The notes under the pieces were generated by a model. That model worked only from the letters and a program-made list of their open reading frames with translations, searched no databases and was not told the DNA's origin. Shown here piece after piece: positions 1-5,723 of a DNA stretch of 13,211 nt. The position numbers were made by a program, and so were the translations under genes. The stretch is from Bacteroidales bacterium UBA755 (GTDB lineage: Bacteria > Bacteroidota > Bacteroidia > Bacteroidales > UBA932), in assembly GCA_002297815.1 (NCBI GenBank), contig DBKH01000095.1, forward strand, positions 1 to 13,211, read 5' to 3'. The first letter of the stretch is position 1. The number at the start of each line of letters is the position of its first letter.

Positions 1-1
1 G

Positions 2-124
2 CCAAAGAGGTTGTTTGCTGATGGCATGCCTCCGGTTGATTCAACGGCTGATGCTAAAGCAAACGTTAGCTTTGTGTTGTTTGCTGATGGCATGCCACCG
101 GTTGATTCAACAGTTTGTCCATAG
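2..124 (+). CDS. possible 3' end of an unknown reading frame with a duplicated segment
   Basis: Forty codons are open from the left edge to a TAG at 122-124. The segment LFADGMPPVDST occurs twice, exactly 22 codons apart, matching a 35-base direct repeat in the DNA. The amino-acid composition of this frame (Asp, Ala, Gly, Val, Pro) looks more protein-like than the longer frame starting at base 15, which reads as Cys/Leu/Arg-rich. I do not recognise the family, and the start lies outside the window. It could equally be non-coding repeat DNA, because the repeat also contains the palindromes GGCATGCC and GTTGATTCAAC. Treat as a weak call. Confidence 0.3.
   Translation, partial: PKRLFADGMPPVDSTADAKANVSFVLFADGMPPVDSTVCP
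11..111. repeat. 35-base direct repeat, period 66
   Basis: Copies lie at 11-45 and 77-111 and differ at one position (T31 versus A97). Each copy contains the perfect palindrome GGCATGCC and the near-palindrome GTTGATTCAAC. The 31-base spacer is not repeated. The period is a multiple of three, which keeps the overlapping frame open. Confidence 0.85.
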
Positions 125-232
125 AAAGCCTTGTTGGCCGGGGAAAAAAACAGAAATCATGCTTTTTTGTGTCCGGTCGGTGCGCTACGTGGACCGCGAT
201 GCATCTGGATACGAGTTCACATTCTAGTGCCG

Positions 233-330
233 GAGAGAATGGACGACATTCTAAGACTATAATGTCGTTCAAAACCGACAAATGGAGGTGTTCGACGACA
301 CTTCGCGGCAAAATTGTCGTTCATCCTCTC
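233..330. repeat. imperfect inverted repeat, arms about 18 bases
   Basis: The left arm at 233-250 (GAGAGAATGGACGACATT) matches the reverse complement of 312-330 with two substitutions and one extra base. The left arm can also pair more locally with AATGTCGTTC at 261-270. A GACGACA at 294-300 can pair with TGTCGTT at 315-321. Alternative folds are therefore possible. No gene overlaps it convincingly. It could be a degenerate small mobile element or part of a structured transcript. Confidence 0.6.
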
Positions 331-398
331 AACTTTTAGTCTGTACCCAGACCAGAAGTCATAATCAAGGTAGGCGTGATTTGTAAATCATTGTTAAT

Positions 399-457
399 AA
401 ATAGTTTAGCTACTTGTCTTTGGCTGTTTAATGCTTAAGACAATGTGCTAACTATTT
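399..457. repeat. imperfect inverted repeat, arms about 21 bases
   Basis: The arm at 399-420 pairs with 437-457. The outer block AAATAGTT/AACTATTT and the inner block TTGTCTT/AAGACAA are perfect, with an AGC/GCT block and a three-base mismatch between them. The loop is 16 bases. There is no run of T after either end, so a simple terminator is unlikely. Confidence 0.6.
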
Positions 458-571
458 GATAATTAATGCATTTTCTACCACTCGTTGACACTGAACGCGT
501 TGCGTCTAGGCATAGAGAGGGGGATATTAAATCTTAAGAAAATGAATAAGACAATGATTTACCTTCCGTTG

Positions 572-658
572 GCACCGTTGCTAGGAGGGCATGGTGGCCC
601 TTTACCCGGATAGGGCGCGCGAAGCGCGTAGGCCGCCATGCCCTCCAAGCAACGGTGC
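572..658. repeat. 28-base-pair GC-rich palindrome with nested hairpins
   Basis: Bases 572-599 and 631-658 are reverse complements at 26 of 28 positions. In plus-strand RNA one of the two mismatches (T595 opposite G635) is a G-U wobble, leaving only A583 opposite A647. The 31-base loop holds a second hairpin, CGCGC at 616-620 with GCGCG at 624-628 around GAA, and a weak one, CCC at 605-607 with GGG at 613-615. The block is much richer in GC than its surroundings. No T run follows, so a terminator is unlikely. It may be a mobile palindromic element or a structured RNA; I cannot choose between them. Confidence 0.8.
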
Positions 659-913
659 TCCTGACCGAAGATAGACATGTGACAGCGCCCGGCAACGCTA
701 TGCTTTGTAAGAAGACATTCAAGACACAACTAAGTGGTGTTTCAGATATTAAGTATTTCCTGTGCAGGCTATCAAAGACATGTGCCTAAACACATATTTT
801 GGACTTGATTCCTTTTATTCTTATCAACCCAGTTCGCTGAGTAAGAAGCTGTTTTGATTTATTTAAGTAACATGAAAAAAATAAGTTGCTTCAGATTAAG
901 AGAAGATTTTCGA
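659..913. other. gene-free stretch with no clear content
   Basis: No convincing gene is seen here. The only local signals are a near-perfect palindrome at 724-740 (ACACAACT, A, AGTGGTGT) and a 15-codon open frame at 872-919 beginning MKKISCF. The frame has no ribosome-binding or conservation evidence, so it is not called as a gene. Confidence 0.5.
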
Positions 914-981
914 GGATAGATCTATTTCCGAAGAAGGAGTGTGCCGGTGGCACATGACTGATGAGGAAAGAGATCTAGACC
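914..981. other. two-helix stem-loop with a kink-turn-like internal loop
   Basis: TAGATCT at 917-923 pairs with AGATCTA at 971-977, and TTTCC at 925-929 pairs with GGAAA at 965-969, with one mismatch between the two blocks. At the tip, TGTGCC at 940-945 pairs with GGCACA at 949-954. The 10-by-10 internal loop contains a three-base GAA next to the lower stem followed by GA on one side, and GA next to the lower stem on the other, an arrangement that fits tandem sheared G-A pairs of a kink-turn. The upper side of that loop is poorly paired, so the kink-turn reading is weak. The 3' strand contains CTGATGAG and CGAAA, resembling a hammerhead core, but the other required stems are missing. Confidence 0.45.
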
Positions 982-1013
982 GAAAAGATTCCTTAAGATG
1001 ATGCAGGTTATTT

Positions 1014-1219
1014 TTTGAAGGTTACTAAAATGTTCTTTGAGGTGAAAAATCTTCATTTTCTTCCCGCTTCTTCAGTCAGATAGCACCGCTATCTTCCTTG
1101 GAAGAAGCGGTCGAACTTGAAGTTTTTCACTCTCAACCAGCGCCCGAACCGAGTGCAATCGAACTTGTTCGAATTGCTGAGGTGAGCAGCAGGGAAAGAG
1201 CTTGCCCATAACCTTCAAA
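1014..1219. ncRNA. candidate structured RNA, closed two-branch fold
   Basis: The ends pair perfectly over 11 bases (1014-1024 with 1209-1219). Inside, a long arm pairs 1037-1055 with 1118-1136 over 18 base pairs interrupted only by single bulged T residues at 1050 and 1131. It continues as a perfect 10-base-pair stem (1064-1073 with 1101-1110) capped by GATAGC/GCTATC around ACC (1079-1093). A second arm pairs 1155-1163 with 1168-1177 around a CTTG loop, with one bulge. This amount of nested pairing is unlikely by chance and the tract has no long open frame. I found no match to the signatures I know for tmRNA, RNase P RNA, SRP RNA or group II introns. Strand is uncertain: neither end has a T run, but a promoter-like TATGTTTG lies on the minus strand just outside at 1220-1227. 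A small mobile element with 11-base terminal inverted repeats is the alternative. Confidence 0.55.
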
Positions 1220-1227
1220 CAAACATA
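1220..1227 (-). promoter_or_regulatory. TAnnTTTG box beside the structured element
   Basis: The minus strand reads TATGTTTG, a perfect fit to the Bacteroidota -7 consensus TAnnTTTG. A start about seven bases downstream would fall at the outer edge of the 11-base closing stem of the 1014-1219 element. The upstream -33 position holds only TTTC/TTTT rather than TTTG. The box lies just after the stop codon of the 1241-1804 gene. Confidence 0.35.
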
Positions 1228-1240
1228 TCATAACAGCTTC

Positions 1241-1804
1241 TTAGAAAATTATCTGAAAATCAAGGACTTTGTCCTGTCCGAAAGTGCCAGTGAGGCGAGT
1301 GCTGGCATCAAGGCGAGTTGCAAGCGGTTTGCGGGCGGTTAGCTCTATAGCGATCAGGTCACCTGTGCGGATGTAGAGCAGCCGGGTGGCTTGGACGAGA
1401 GTGTCCTCGATCATATTCAAAGATGGTTGGTCGAAGGAGAAAAGTTCAGCATCGTTTCTGAATAGACTGAATCTGCCGTCTGCCTCCATTTTTTGTGGAG
1501 GAAAGGTAGGAGAGGGGAGGAAGGAAGTGTGGTCCACGCAGATGGCTTGGGCATAGCCTTCAGGGGTGCCGTCCATCAGATTCTCAGGGTATAGGAGAAC
1601 TCCATAACCTACGCTGTCATAGTACCTTGATGCGAACTTCTTCCCTACGCTGCGTCCCGGTTTTAGAACACGGGCGAAAAGGACCGGGGAATATGTCAGC
1701 TCCTCCACAAACTCAGGAGGGTAGAAATCCTCGTTGTCCTTCTCCCACGTGGTGTCCGGACGCACGGTGATGTGGCCGGAGGATGTCTTTACTATTATAT
1801 TCAT
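1241..1804 (-). CDS. fumarylacetoacetate hydrolase-like protein, metal ligands lost
   Basis: This 187-residue protein resembles Bacteroidota FAH-fold proteins. Recognisable landmarks are FYPPEF (27-32), the KFASRYYDSVGYG block (56-68), TGDLIAIEL (147-155) and the C-terminal LTGTFGQDKVLDF (171-183), which lie in the family's usual order. In active members the Mg/Mn ligands are the two Glu of an H-Y-E-x-E-L motif and the Asp of G-[IV]-D-x-T-A-R-D; here those positions read Ser39, Val41 and Leu70. The N-terminus is also shorter than usual. It is therefore probably not a standard hydrolase, and its role is unknown. The ATG at 1804 is chosen because an upstream ATG at 1906 would run 71 bases into the exonuclease gene and add residues that only mirror that gene in another frame. 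It is the last gene of the dnaN operon. Confidence 0.6.
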   Translation of the reverse strand: MNIIVKTSSGHITVRPDTTWEKDNEDFYPPEFVEELTYSPVLFARVLKPGRSVGKKFASRYYDSVGYGVLLYPENLMDGTPEGYAQAICVDHTSFLPSPTFPPQKMEADGRFSLFRNDAELFSFDQPSLNMIEDTLVQATRLLYIRTGDLIAIELTARKPLATRLDASTRLTGTFGQDKVLDFQIIF

Positions 1805-1835
1805 AGAATACGATAGAATACGAATGAGCGAGGCG

Positions 1836-2843
1836 TCAGAATAGCCTTCCTCCACCGAATTTGTCCTTAAGACCAGCGATGGCACTGTCAAACGCTTCAC
1901 CTTCAAGCGGTTTGCTCATCTCTGCTTCACGAGCCTTGGCCGCCTCTTTCTTTTCCTTTTCGAACTGCTCTTTCAAACGGGCGAACTGACGCTTGGTGTC
2001 CATCGTGAACTCACCATTCTCAATCCATGCGAAGTATGCTGGTTCTGTCTCATAGACCTCACGTGCCGTTCTTCCCTTGTGTTTCCCGAAACTGATTGTA
2101 GGTTCATCGTTCTTGCCTAGTATCAAGCGGCCTGCGTAGTCCACTGTGCGAGGGCGTCCAGCTACGCTAGCCAGAAAATCGACATCGTTCTTAAGAACCT
2201 GCTCGTGGTATTTGGTCGGTGTCTGGTACATGTCAAGCTGTCCTTTCAGAACCTCGTACGTGGCCATTGTGTCAGCCTCAGCAGAATGTGCGTTCTCGAA
2301 ATCCTCCCCTCCACAGTAAAACCTGTAGGCGGCCTTGAGATTTCGCGGCTCCATGTAGTGATAGATTGTCTGTACATCAATCATCTGCTTGGAGTGAAGG
2401 TCGATGTCTGTGGCCTCAAGCGTTGCTTGTGCCTTCTCCTTGTTTTCTGGAGTGTTCCTTGGGTCAGCAAGTCTGCGCAGGCAGTAGGCCCTTACCCTCT
2501 CAAGCTCCTCAGACAGCATGGGTAAGTCGAACTTGGTGGAGTTGTAGCCTGCTAAATCGCTATCTTTTAGCCACTTGACGACTTCTGGGGCGATTTCTAT
2601 AAATTTCTTTTCCCCGGCAACATCCTCGTCCTTAATTCCGTTTACCTGACTGGCTTCCGGATTAATCGGATGCTGTTTGTGTAGGGTGTAGTCCCACGGA
2701 CAAACCCTCCAAGTCTTAACCTCGTGATGCCCGTCAGGGAACACCTTTACAAAACTGAGTTCGACAATGCAGTCATTTACAATGTTAAGGCCAGTGCTCT
2801 CTATGTCGAAGAAAAGCAAAGGTCTCTCAAGAGAAAGTTCCAT
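1836..2843 (-). CDS. DnaQ-like 3'-5' exonuclease with ExoX-type C-terminal region
   Basis: The N-terminal 200 residues form a DEDDh exonuclease domain. Motif ExoI is FDIEST (Asp13, Glu15), ExoII is AGYNSTKFD (Asn101, Asp106), and ExoIII is HSAEAD (His186, Asp191). These residues bind the two metal ions that cleave nucleotides from DNA 3' ends. A long insertion-like helix rich in charged residues occupies about 111-150. Residues 250-279 (SFGKHKGR, then PAYFAWIENGEF) match the small domain found at the C-terminus of exodeoxyribonuclease X-like proteins. A charged helix and a Gly-rich tail follow. It begins 19 bases after dnaN, so the two are surely cotranscribed. A DNA repair or proofreading role close to the replication clamp is likely, but whether it acts as a stand-alone exonuclease or with the polymerase cannot be told. 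Confidence 0.9.
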   Translation of the reverse strand: MELSLERPLLFFDIESTGLNIVNDCIVELSFVKVFPDGHHEVKTWRVCPWDYTLHKQHPINPEASQVNGIKDEDVAGEKKFIEIAPEVVKWLKDSDLAGYNSTKFDLPMLSEELERVRAYCLRRLADPRNTPENKEKAQATLEATDIDLHSKQMIDVQTIYHYMEPRNLKAAYRFYCGGEDFENAHSAEADTMATYEVLKGQLDMYQTPTKYHEQVLKNDVDFLASVAGRPRTVDYAGRLILGKNDEPTISFGKHKGRTAREVYETEPAYFAWIENGEFTMDTKRQFARLKEQFEKEKKEAAKAREAEMSKPLEGEAFDSAIAGLKDKFGGGRLF

Positions 2844-2862
2844 AGCTCTGATTCTCTCTGAA

Positions 2863-3981
2863 TTAAACCATAATTGGCATCAGAATTCCGCAGATCTTGC
2901 CGCTTTCAGCGTCATCCTCGGAAGGAATAATCAATGCTGCCCTTCTGGCATCAGCGAACTTCATCACCACTGTCTCGCAATTCATGTTCGCAAGAATTTC
3001 GGTAAGAAATGTGGATTTGAAACCGATGCTGAGTTCGTCTCCGTTGTAGTCGCAGGCGACTTTTTCGTAGGCAGCAATGGCAAAGCCGAGATCCTGTGCA
3101 GTTATCTCCATTTGGCCAGGTTTGAGGTCTAGTTTGATGTGATTTGATGCCTTGTTCGCGCAGACAGCCACACGCCTTACTATGTTCAAGAATAGCGCTC
3201 TGTCGATTTTTAGTACGCTTGCGTTGTTTTGAGGGATGACATCGCGGTACTTAGGGTACTTGCCGACAATCAGCCTGCACACCATTGTTGTCTTGCCAAA
3301 TGTGAACAGCACAGTGCTTGAGTCGAAAGCAATTTCAACACCCCCATCATCCTTGCTAAGAATGGACTTTAGAACAGCTGCTGGCTTCTTGTGCAGGATG
3401 AAAGAGCACTTTTCAGGAGTCTTGACCTCCTTGGCTGTGTAGCAGATGAGTTTATGCGAGTCAGAAGCTACAAGCGTCGTTGATTCAGGACTGAAATCGA
3501 AGAATATTCCATTCATAGCAGGTCTAATCTCATCATCAGCAGTAGCGTAGATGGTGCTGTTGATGCCTTCGATAAGGCTTTCTGCTGGGAATTCGATTCT
3601 CTCTGCATCATCATTGGTCCCTTTGATTTCAGGATAGTCCTCGGCAGGAAAGAAAGGCAAGACTGAATTACCGCTTGACCATTTGCACTCAATAGAACTG
3701 TCACTGGCAGTGTTGATTGCAACAGGCTGGTCAGGGAGTTCCTTTAGCAGGTCAATTATGTGTCTGGCTGGAACAGCGATTTTCCCTTCTTCCTCGGTAG
3801 TGTCAACCTCGATTTCTGTCCTAAGGGTAAGCTCTGAATCAGAAGCTGTTACCTCTAGTATGTTCCCTTTGAGGTCAAAAAGGAAATTTTCAAGAATCGG
3901 CAGTGCGGACTTTGCCGGGATGGCCTTTGAGATGTCCATCAACCCTTTCAGAAGTTCTGTGCTTGAGACGTTGAATTTCAT
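2863..3981 (-). CDS. dnaN: DNA polymerase III beta subunit (sliding clamp)
   Basis: The 372-residue product is full length for the beta clamp, a ring-shaped dimer that tethers DNA polymerase III and other repair enzymes to DNA. It begins MKFNVSSTELLKGL and carries the usual early block KSALPILENFLF and SDSELTLRT. RPAMNGIFFDF follows in the second domain, and LTEILANM in the third. The C-terminus reads GILMPIMV, corresponding to the MPM-type end that lines the peptide-binding pocket of partner proteins, with slightly altered last residues. It is the first gene of a three-gene minus-strand operon. No dnaA is seen next to it, and no DnaA-box cluster was noticed, so it does not mark a visible origin. 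The start is the only sensible one, about 60 bases after a good promoter box. Confidence 0.97.
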   Translation of the reverse strand: MKFNVSSTELLKGLMDISKAIPAKSALPILENFLFDLKGNILEVTASDSELTLRTEIEVDTTEEEGKIAVPARHIIDLLKELPDQPVAINTASDSSIECKWSSGNSVLPFFPAEDYPEIKGTNDDAERIEFPAESLIEGINSTIYATADDEIRPAMNGIFFDFSPESTTLVASDSHKLICYTAKEVKTPEKCSFILHKKPAAVLKSILSKDDGGVEIAFDSSTVLFTFGKTTMVCRLIVGKYPKYRDVIPQNNASVLKIDRALFLNIVRRVAVCANKASNHIKLDLKPGQMEITAQDLGFAIAAYEKVACDYNGDELSIGFKSTFLTEILANMNCETVVMKFADARRAALIIPSEDDAESGKICGILMPIMV

Positions 3982-4041
3982 ATTCGTGTGTTTTTTAATT
4001 CGTTGTTTAGTCAGCCACTAGTATGCGGCTTCCATGAAAGG

Positions 4042-4049
4042 CAAATATA
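4042..4049 (-). promoter_or_regulatory. promoter -7 box for the dnaN operon
   Basis: The minus strand reads TATATTTG, a perfect TAnnTTTG match, placing the transcript start about 55 bases before the dnaN ATG. No clear TTTG is present at the -33 position. The rest of the 172-base divergent region (3982-4153) is AT-rich. No equally good box was found for htrA on the plus strand, although a TTTG occurs at 4080-4083. Confidence 0.5.
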
Positions 4050-4153
4050 CGAATATTCCCTTAATATTATGGCATCATATTTGATTTTTTGGCTGGGGTT
4101 TCGAAAATGCCATACGAAACCGTAAATAATGATTTTTTATAAGTTATATTAAT

Positions 4154-5641
4154 ATGTCAAAAATGAAAAAAGGTTTAGTAACAGTGGTGCTGTCAGTGTT
4201 GTTCAGTGTGCTGGCGGCTTATGGTGTCGTCAAGGCGGCTACCGTAGAAGAGGGAGACAAAGTGACAAGGACGGAGAGCGGGATGGTCACAAAGACTGTC
4301 AATCTGGCACAGTCTGACTATCCTGATTTGACATACGCAGCGGAAGCAGCTGTGGACGCTGTTGTCTATGTTGAGGTGACGGTTACTCAGCAGTACCAGA
4401 TGGTCGATCCTCTGTTCCGTTTCTTTTTTGGGGATGCTGAGCCTCAGACGAGAGAACAGCAGGGAAGTGGCTCTGGTGTGATTATTCGTCCTGACGGCTA
4501 CATCGTTACCAACAATCATGTTGTAGCCAATGCCACAAAGGTTCAGGTGACATTGAACAACAACAAGACCTATGATGCCAAGGTAATCGGCACTGATCCA
4601 GCAACGGATGTCGCTCTAATCAAGATAGATGCTCAAGGTCTTCCAACTCTTCCGTTCGGAGATTCAGATCAGCTCAGGCTTGGCGAATGGGTGCTTGCCG
4701 TAGGAAGTCCGTTAGGCTATCAACTCAGATCAACAATTACTGCGGGAATCGTCAGTGCTAAAGGCCGTTCAATGGCCCATGATCCAAGAGAGAACAACAC
4801 TGTCCACATCGAATCGTTTATCCAGACTGATGCAGCTGTCAATCCAGGAAACTCAGGTGGAGCACTTGTCAACAAGACTGGTGAACTCGTTGGAATCAAC
4901 ACTGCGATTGTTTCTCAGACAGGATCTTATTCTGGATATTCATTTGCAGTTCCTGTCAACATCGTGAAGAAGATTGTTAGTGATCTCATTGATTTCGGTT
5001 CAGTGAAGAGGGCAATGCTCGGTGTTAGCATGGCTAGCTTTACCGATGCTTTGGCTAAGGACCTTAAGTACGATTCTCTAAACGATATGTTGGAAAAATT
5101 GAAACTTTCTTCCGCTGAAGGCGTATATATTCTTGAGGTTGTCAAAGGTGGTGCCGCTGAAAAAGCCGGTGTGAAGAAAGGAGATGTCCTTTTGGCTATT
5201 GATGGCGCAGCTGTCAAGGACGGTGCTGCCGTTCAAGTCAAGGTTAATTCTTTCCATCCAGGTGACAAGGCTACTCTGAAAATTGTCAGGGATGGCAAGG
5301 AGAAAGAGATAGAGGTGACATTTTCAGATACTAGTCGTGAGAATGGTACAGTAGTAGGTGACGGTGAGATTGCATTCTTTGGGAGTACCCTTAAAGAGGC
5401 TGGTAAAGAGGAACTTGAAAAGTTCGGCTTGAAGAAAGGAGTCCTTATTACTTCAGTCGGCAGCGGCAAGATGCTTGAGGCCGGAGCTTCAGAAGGGATG
5501 ATTATCACCTATGTCAACGACCAACCGGTCGGCACGCCTCAGGATGTCTTGAACATCGCCAAGTCCGCTAAGAGGGCAGTTTACATCGAGGGTGTTACAG
5601 CTAACGGTAGAAAAGCTTTCTTCGGATTCAGTAAAGAGTAG
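4154..5641 (+). CDS. htrA: HtrA/DegP family periplasmic serine protease
   Basis: The 495-residue product starts with a signal peptide (basic MSKMKKG, hydrophobic core to about residue 27, likely cleavage after VKA at 28). The trypsin-like protease domain follows, with catalytic His122 (TNNHVV), Asp152 (ATDVAL) and Ser234 (NPGNSGGA). Two PDZ domains follow at about 283-392 and 405-490, as in DegP/DegQ. Such proteins degrade or refold misfolded envelope proteins, forming trimers and larger cages. It is divergent from dnaN and lies upstream of rpoD, separated from it by a strong hairpin. The stretch around 80-102 (LFRFFFGDAEPQ, then a Gly/Ser-rich segment) corresponds to the flexible LA loop of the family. 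All catalytic residues are intact. Confidence 0.95.
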   Translation: MSKMKKGLVTVVLSVLFSVLAAYGVVKAATVEEGDKVTRTESGMVTKTVNLAQSDYPDLTYAAEAAVDAVVYVEVTVTQQYQMVDPLFRFFFGDAEPQTREQQGSGSGVIIRPDGYIVTNNHVVANATKVQVTLNNNKTYDAKVIGTDPATDVALIKIDAQGLPTLPFGDSDQLRLGEWVLAVGSPLGYQLRSTITAGIVSAKGRSMAHDPRENNTVHIESFIQTDAAVNPGNSGGALVNKTGELVGINTAIVSQTGSYSGYSFAVPVNIVKKIVSDLIDFGSVKRAMLGVSMASFTDALAKDLKYDSLNDMLEKLKLSSAEGVYILEVVKGGAAEKAGVKKGDVLLAIDGAAVKDGAAVQVKVNSFHPGDKATLKIVRDGKEKEIEVTFSDTSRENGTVVGDGEIAFFGSTLKEAGKEELEKFGLKKGVLITSVGSGKMLEAGASEGMIITYVNDQPVGTPQDVLNIAKSAKRAVYIEGVTANGRKAFFGFSKE

Positions 5642-5663
5642 TTGAAGAAGGTTTAGGATAGAG

Positions 5664-5704
5664 TTTCCCTGACGGAAATGGATCCGCTCCTTCCGTCAGG
5701 GAAA
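5664..5704 (+). terminator. 14-base-pair hairpin between htrA and rpoD
   Basis: TTTCCCTGACGGAA at 5664-5677 is the exact reverse complement of 5691-5704, around a 13-base loop. Only three T residues follow, so as a Rho-independent terminator it is atypical. It ends 19 bases before the rpoD start. It may end htrA transcripts, protect their 3' end, or sit in the rpoD leader. Confidence 0.65.
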
Positions 5705-5723
5705 TTTGTGTATAACAGAATAT

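Noticed and set aside
15..339. Overlapping 70- to 81-residue open frames on both strands.
   Set aside because: Their composition is unlike proteins, they overlap one another, and they cross inverted repeats.
872..919. Fifteen-codon frame beginning MKKISCF, possible leader peptide.
   Set aside because: No ribosome-binding signal, no downstream gene on the same strand, and too short to judge.
940..990. Hammerhead ribozyme (CTGATGAG followed by CGAAA).
   Set aside because: Stem II between the two motifs would have only two base pairs. The hairpin before CTGATGA is not adjacent to it, and no partner for stem III with a suitable cleavage site is present.
1155..1180. tRNA T-arm (GTTCGAATT).
   Set aside because: The flanking bases do not form a T stem, and no acceptor, D or anticodon arms are present.
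1014..1219. Retron RNA or integron attC site.
   Set aside because: No reverse transcriptase or integrase gene is in the window. The paired ends read GGTTA and TAACC in the wrong arrangement for attC, and the element is longer than attC sites usually are.
1805..1906. N-terminal extension of the FAH-like protein from an ATG at 1906.
   Set aside because: It overlaps the exonuclease gene, adds 34 residues that only reflect that gene in another frame, and has no match to the FAH fold.
2863..4153. Replication origin near dnaN.
   Set aside because: No dnaA gene and no cluster of DnaA boxes was seen.
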